Assembly: GCA_963731205.1 (NCBI GenBank)
Contig: CAVSUJ010000001.1
Span: forward strand, 620,001 to 684,000
DNA: 64,000 nucleotides
DNA from: DATAZK01 sp963731205
Lineage (GTDB): Bacteria; Actinomycetota; Actinomycetes; Frankiales; Frankiaceae
Direction: 5' to 3'
Part shown: one piece after another, positions 61,020 to 64,000 of the stretch
Layout of the letters: every line of letters starts with the position of its first letter
How positions within the stretch are numbered: the stretch's first letter is position 1
The notes under the pieces: generated by a model
Told to the model about the DNA's origin: nothing
The model's input: only the letters and a program-made list of their open reading frames with translations
The model's database searches: none
Translations under genes and position numbers: made by a program

Positions 61020-62185
61020 TAAGAGCAGCTTGCCGGCGACTCGGTGCAGAACTGGTTCTGGAGCTGGTTGAACTCGCTGGCTGACGCGGTGAAGACGGTC
61101 TTCTTCTCCTTGGGCAGGTAGACGAAGTACGTGTAGTCGCCGACGACCGGCGCGAGCACCGCCTTCAGCGTGGCCTCACCGGGATTGCCGATCGGGCCCG
61201 GCGGGATGCCGGGGCTGACGCGTGTGTTGTAGGGGCTCGGGTTGTTGATCTGAGACTGGGTGAGCTGACCCGTGACGTCGCCGAGCGAGTATCGCGTTGT
61301 CGAGTCCATCCCGAGGGTCGGGAAGTCGGCAGTGTCCTTCAGCCGGTTGTACATCACCGCGGCGGCCTTGCGGAGATCGGCGGTCTGGTTGACCTCACGC
61401 TCCACGATCGAGGCGAGGGTGACCGCCTGCAGCGGGGTCACGCCGCGGGCCCGCGCCAGGGACACCAGATTGAGATCGGTCGCTTCGGTGTTGAAGCGGG
61501 CGACCATGCTGCGCAGCACAGCCACAGCGCTGGTGCCCTTCTTCGGCGCGTAGGTCGCCGGGAAGAGGAAGCCCTCGGCCGTGTGCACACCAGAGGCCCA
61601 CGAAGGGAGCCCGAGCAGCTGCGGCGAGAGCGCGGCGGCATTCAGGTCATTGATCGACAGGCCCGTGGCCTTGGAGATGATCGGCAGAATGTGGCGCAGG
61701 TCCAGGCCCTCGGCGATGGTGAAGCGGTTGGCGTTGATGGCCTTCGGGTCGAAGAGCAGGTTGAACGCGGACACCCCGCTCATGTGCAGCCGCATGATGT
61801 AGTTGCCCGGCTGGATCTTCCCGGCCCGGTCGGAGTCGGCGTTCGCCGCCTTCTCGAACGCGGCGGCACTCTTCACGACGTGCAAGGCAGCCAGGTTGCT
61901 CGCGATCGTGTCGGGGCTCTGGCCGCTGACGATGGTGAAGTCCACACTCCCGGTGCCGGAGCCGGAGTAGTCGTCCACCTTGGTCTTGTGGGTGAGGTCG
62001 CTGATCAGCGCCTTGCCGCCGAAGATCACGCCGGCGACGAGGCCCGCCATGACGATGATCGCGATGAACAGCCGGCCGAAACCGATGGACCGCCGGCGCT
62101 GGGGAGGCAGCGGGCGACGCGGAGGCGGCTGCATCTGGCGTCGCGATTCGCCGGAGCCGAGCAGCCCCGACAGCGGATCACTCAT
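61019..62185 (-). CDS. mltG: endolytic murein transglycosylase
   Basis: The protein has 388 residues. ATG 62185 overlaps the ruvX end by eight bases. A cytoplasmic Pro/Arg-rich start leads to one transmembrane helix (IGFGRLFIAIIVMAGLVAGVIFGG), a LysM-like segment, and the YceG catalytic domain with the catalytic Glu in LASIVEREV and the later SPYNTRVSPGIPPGPIGNPGEATLKAVL. MltG cuts nascent peptidoglycan strands at the membrane. Confidence 0.92.
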   Translation of the reverse strand: MSDPLSGLLGSGESRRQMQPPPRRPLPPQRRRSIGFGRLFIAIIVMAGLVAGVIFGGKALISDLTHKTKVDDYSGSGTGSVDFTIVSGQSPDTIASNLAALHVVKSAAAFEKAANADSDRAGKIQPGNYIMRLHMSGVSAFNLLFDPKAINANRFTIAEGLDLRHILPIISKATGLSINDLNAAALSPQLLGLPSWASGVHTAEGFLFPATYAPKKGTSAVAVLRSMVARFNTEATDLNLVSLARARGVTPLQAVTLASIVEREVNQTADLRKAAAVMYNRLKDTADFPTLGMDSTTRYSLGDVTGQLTQSQINNPSPYNTRVSPGIPPGPIGNPGEATLKAVLAPVVGDYTYFVYLPKEKKTVFTASASEFNQLQNQFCTESPASCS

Positions 62186-62624
62186 GCGGGTCCTTCCGTG
62201 CCATCCCGTCGAGATACGTCTGCAGGATGCCTGCCGCGGCCGCGGCATCGATGGCAGCGCGCCGATCACGCGCCGAGGAACGTGGCCGAGCGGCGCGCAG
62301 CGCCTGGTCCGCGACGACAGTAGTCAATCGCTCGTCAACGAGGGTGACAGGAACCGGCGCGATGAGTTCGGAAAGCGCTTGCGCGTACGTGCGCGCCGCA
62401 TCGACGGCGACGCCCTCACGGCCGGCCAACGTGCGCGGCAGACCGACGACGACCTCGACGCCGTGGCGTTCCGCGATCAACCCGGCCAACTCGTCGAGAT
62501 CGCTGCCGTCGCGCCGGCGCTGCACCGCGGTCACGGGGAAGGCAAGGCGCGCGTCGGGGTCGCTTGCCGCAACGCCCACCCGGACGCTGCCCACGTCGAC
62601 CCCGATCCGCACGCCCGCGCTCAC
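62178..62624 (-). CDS. ruvX: Holliday junction resolvase-like RuvX/YqgF
   Basis: The protein has 148 residues. GTG 62624 overlaps the alaS stop (GTGA). RNase H-fold motifs are IGVDVGSVRVGVAASDP, VVVGLPRTLAGREG, VTLVDERLTTVVADQAL and DAAAAAGILQTYLDG. YqgF/RuvX proteins act in 16S rRNA 5'-end maturation and are proposed resolvases. Confidence 0.92.
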   Translation of the reverse strand: MSAGVRIGVDVGSVRVGVAASDPDARLAFPVTAVQRRRDGSDLDELAGLIAERHGVEVVVGLPRTLAGREGVAVDAARTYAQALSELIAPVPVTLVDERLTTVVADQALRAARPRSSARDRRAAIDAAAAAGILQTYLDGMARKDPHE

Positions 62625-64000
62625 CGTTCCGCGATCGCCGACTCGAGGGCGGCGAACCCCGCAGCAAGGTGGTTGGCGTCAGTCCCGGCGCCCTGGGCGA
62701 GATCCGGCTTGCCGCCCCCGCGCCCGCCGACGTGCGAGGTCACGACGTTCAGCAGCGCGCCCGCGGCGAAGCCTCGTTCCACCGCCGACGCAGACAGGGC
62801 GACCACCAGTGGCAGCTTGCCGTCGGTGACCGCCGCAACGGCGACGACGGACGGACGGCCGCCGAGCCGTCCCCGCACGTCGACCGCGAGTTTCTGCAGA
62901 TCCTTGGCGCCGGTCCCGTCCGGTGCCTGCGCGGTCACGACCGCCACGCCGTCGACGTCCTTGGCCCCCGCGACGAGCTGACCAGCGCTTGCGAGCACCG
63001 CGTCGGCGCGTAGCCGGTCCAGCTGCTTCTCGGCGTCGCGCAGGCGCACCACGACGTCGTTCACCCGCTCCGGGATCTCCTCGGAACGGGTCGCCTTGAT
63101 CGCCGACGCCACCTGACCCAGTAGCAGCCGCTCGCGCGCCAGATAACGGAACGCGTCGAGCCCCACGAGACCCTCGACCCGGCGCGTACCTGCCGCGACG
63201 GACGATTCCGAAAGCAACGTGACTGCCCCGAGCTGCGCCGAGTGCGAGACATGGGTGCCGCCGCAGAGCTCGCGGGCGTAGGGCGCGTCGCGTTCACCGA
63301 CGTCGACCACGCGCACCGCATCGCCGTACTTCTCGCCGAACAGGGCCATCGCGCCGAGCCGGCGCGCCTCGTCGAGCGACGTGACGAACGCGCTGACCGG
63401 CAAGTCGCGCAGCAGCACCTCGTTGACCTCGTCCTCCACGTCACGCACGACGGAGGCGGGGACCGCTGAGGGCGAGTGGAAGTCGAAGCGCAGCCGGCCC
63501 GGCGCATTGAGCGAACCTGCCTGCGTCGCCGATTCGCCGAGGACTCCGCGAAACGCCCGATGTACCAGATGCGTCGCGGTGTGTGCCCGCGAGACGGCCG
63601 CCCGGCGCGAAGGGTCCACCTCGGCGGAGACGGCGGTGCCGACGACGAGCTCGCCGTCGAGCACCCGGGCGCGGTGCACGATCAGGCCCGGCACCGGCGT
63701 CTGCACGTCCAGGACCTCCGCGACGCCGCCGTCGAAGACGAATCGCCCGTGGTCGCTCTCCTGGCCGCCGGACTCCGCGTAGAAGGGGGTCACGTCGACC
63801 ACGATCCCCACCTCGTCGCCCGCTCCGGCCGCCGGCAGCAGCCCACCCGCGGGATTGATCAGCGAGATGACCGTCGCCTCGTGGTGCAGCTCCTCGTATC
63901 CGATGAACACGGTGGCGCCCTGCTCGAGCGCCTGCCGGTACACCGACACGTCCTCGTTGCCGATCCGCTGGCCCTCGCGGTCAGCCTTCGCCGCCGCGAT
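62621..64000 (-). CDS. alaS: alanyl-tRNA synthetase, C-terminal part, cut by the window edge
   Basis: About 459 codons are present in an open frame that runs off the right end. The editing domain is complete: FYAESGGQESDHG, the metal-binding HTATHLVH and the distal CGGTHV block, in which the Cys and His complete the zinc site. The C-terminal DHHA1/oligomerisation domain follows (VVALSASAVERGFAAGALLNVVTSHVGGRGGGKPDLAQGAG). The aminoacylation domain lies outside. AlaS charges tRNA-Ala and clears Ser/Gly mischarging. Confidence 0.93.
   Translation of the reverse strand: MAAAKADREGQRIGNEDVSVYRQALEQGATVFIGYEELHHEATVISLINPAGGLLPAAGAGDEVGIVVDVTPFYAESGGQESDHGRFVFDGGVAEVLDVQTPVPGLIVHRARVLDGELVVGTAVSAEVDPSRRAAVSRAHTATHLVHRAFRGVLGESATQAGSLNAPGRLRFDFHSPSAVPASVVRDVEDEVNEVLLRDLPVSAFVTSLDEARRLGAMALFGEKYGDAVRVVDVGERDAPYARELCGGTHVSHSAQLGAVTLLSESSVAAGTRRVEGLVGLDAFRYLARERLLLGQVASAIKATRSEEIPERVNDVVVRLRDAEKQLDRLRADAVLASAGQLVAGAKDVDGVAVVTAQAPDGTGAKDLQKLAVDVRGRLGGRPSVVAVAAVTDGKLPLVVALSASAVERGFAAGALLNVVTSHVGGRGGGKPDLAQGAGTDANHLAAGFAALESAIAER

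Noticed and set aside
1..64000. tRNA, rRNA or riboswitch genes
   Set aside because: No cloverleaf, rRNA-like stretch or recognisable riboswitch core was found by eye. A covariance-model search would be needed to exclude small RNAs.

Overview
The window is 64 kb of very GC-rich DNA with dense, short-spaced operons. GTG starts, ATGA/GTGA start-stop overlaps and the gene order alaS-ruvX-mltG-aroE point to an actinomycete (Actinomycetota). RecBCD, a WS/DGAT acyltransferase, YbjN-like and Cvn-like families agree, but I cannot place it below class level. I saw no rRNA, tRNA, CRISPR array, transposase or prophage.

Layout. (1) 1-4461, minus strand: a cell-surface operon of a small WxL-like secreted protein, a DUF916-type membrane-anchored partner, a large YVTN-propeller/PKD protein ending in a WxL-like domain, and the start of another secreted protein. 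A LuxR-type regulator (4988-5878) lies divergently across an AT-rich, palindrome-bearing gap. (2) 6.0-15.2 kb: small exported proteins, CtaG-like membrane protein, acyl-CoA synthetase, a cupin-sulfurtransferase fusion, aldo/keto reductase, a DrrAB-type ABC exporter and a Bcp peroxiredoxin. (3) 15.2-26.7 kb: frameshifted WS/DGAT, YbjN-like protein, and an acetyltransferase-recC-recB-recD operon. (4) 26.9-35.0 kb: an amine/amino-acid catabolic cluster (Lrp/AsnC regulator, class III aminotransferase, APC permease, aminobutyraldehyde-type dehydrogenase, FAD amine oxidase, alanine dehydrogenase). (5) 35.0-43.7 kb: TauD-like dioxygenase with SnoaL-like protein, serA with a D-2-hydroxyglutarate-dehydrogenase-like gene, a secreted FG-GAP repeat protein, an M15-like lipoprotein, and a ParD-like/zeta toxin pair with a striking double operator. 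(6) 43.6-55.5 kb: RsbW-like ATPase, hydrolase, acyl-CoA dehydrogenase pair, SDR, thioesterase, kynureninase, Nudix and DUF349 proteins. (7) 55.5-60 kb: PilB/GspE-type ATPase, a 73-residue protein, a Ras-like GTPase, a DUF4388 (PATAN) protein and a roadblock/LC7 protein, all on one strand, followed by aroE, mltG, ruvX and partial alaS.

The two most system-like loci are the WxL-like surface operon and the roadblock-PATAN-GTPase-PilB module, which looks like a GTPase switch attached to a type IV pilus-type motor.

Sequence quality matters. At least six genes carry frame breaks: YVTN protein, WS/DGAT, APC permease, alpha/beta hydrolase, kynureninase and roadblock. Most look like single-base indels in otherwise well-conserved genes. 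I think assembly or read error is likelier than six decayed genes, but the sequence alone cannot settle it. Two dispersed palindromic repeat families are also present.
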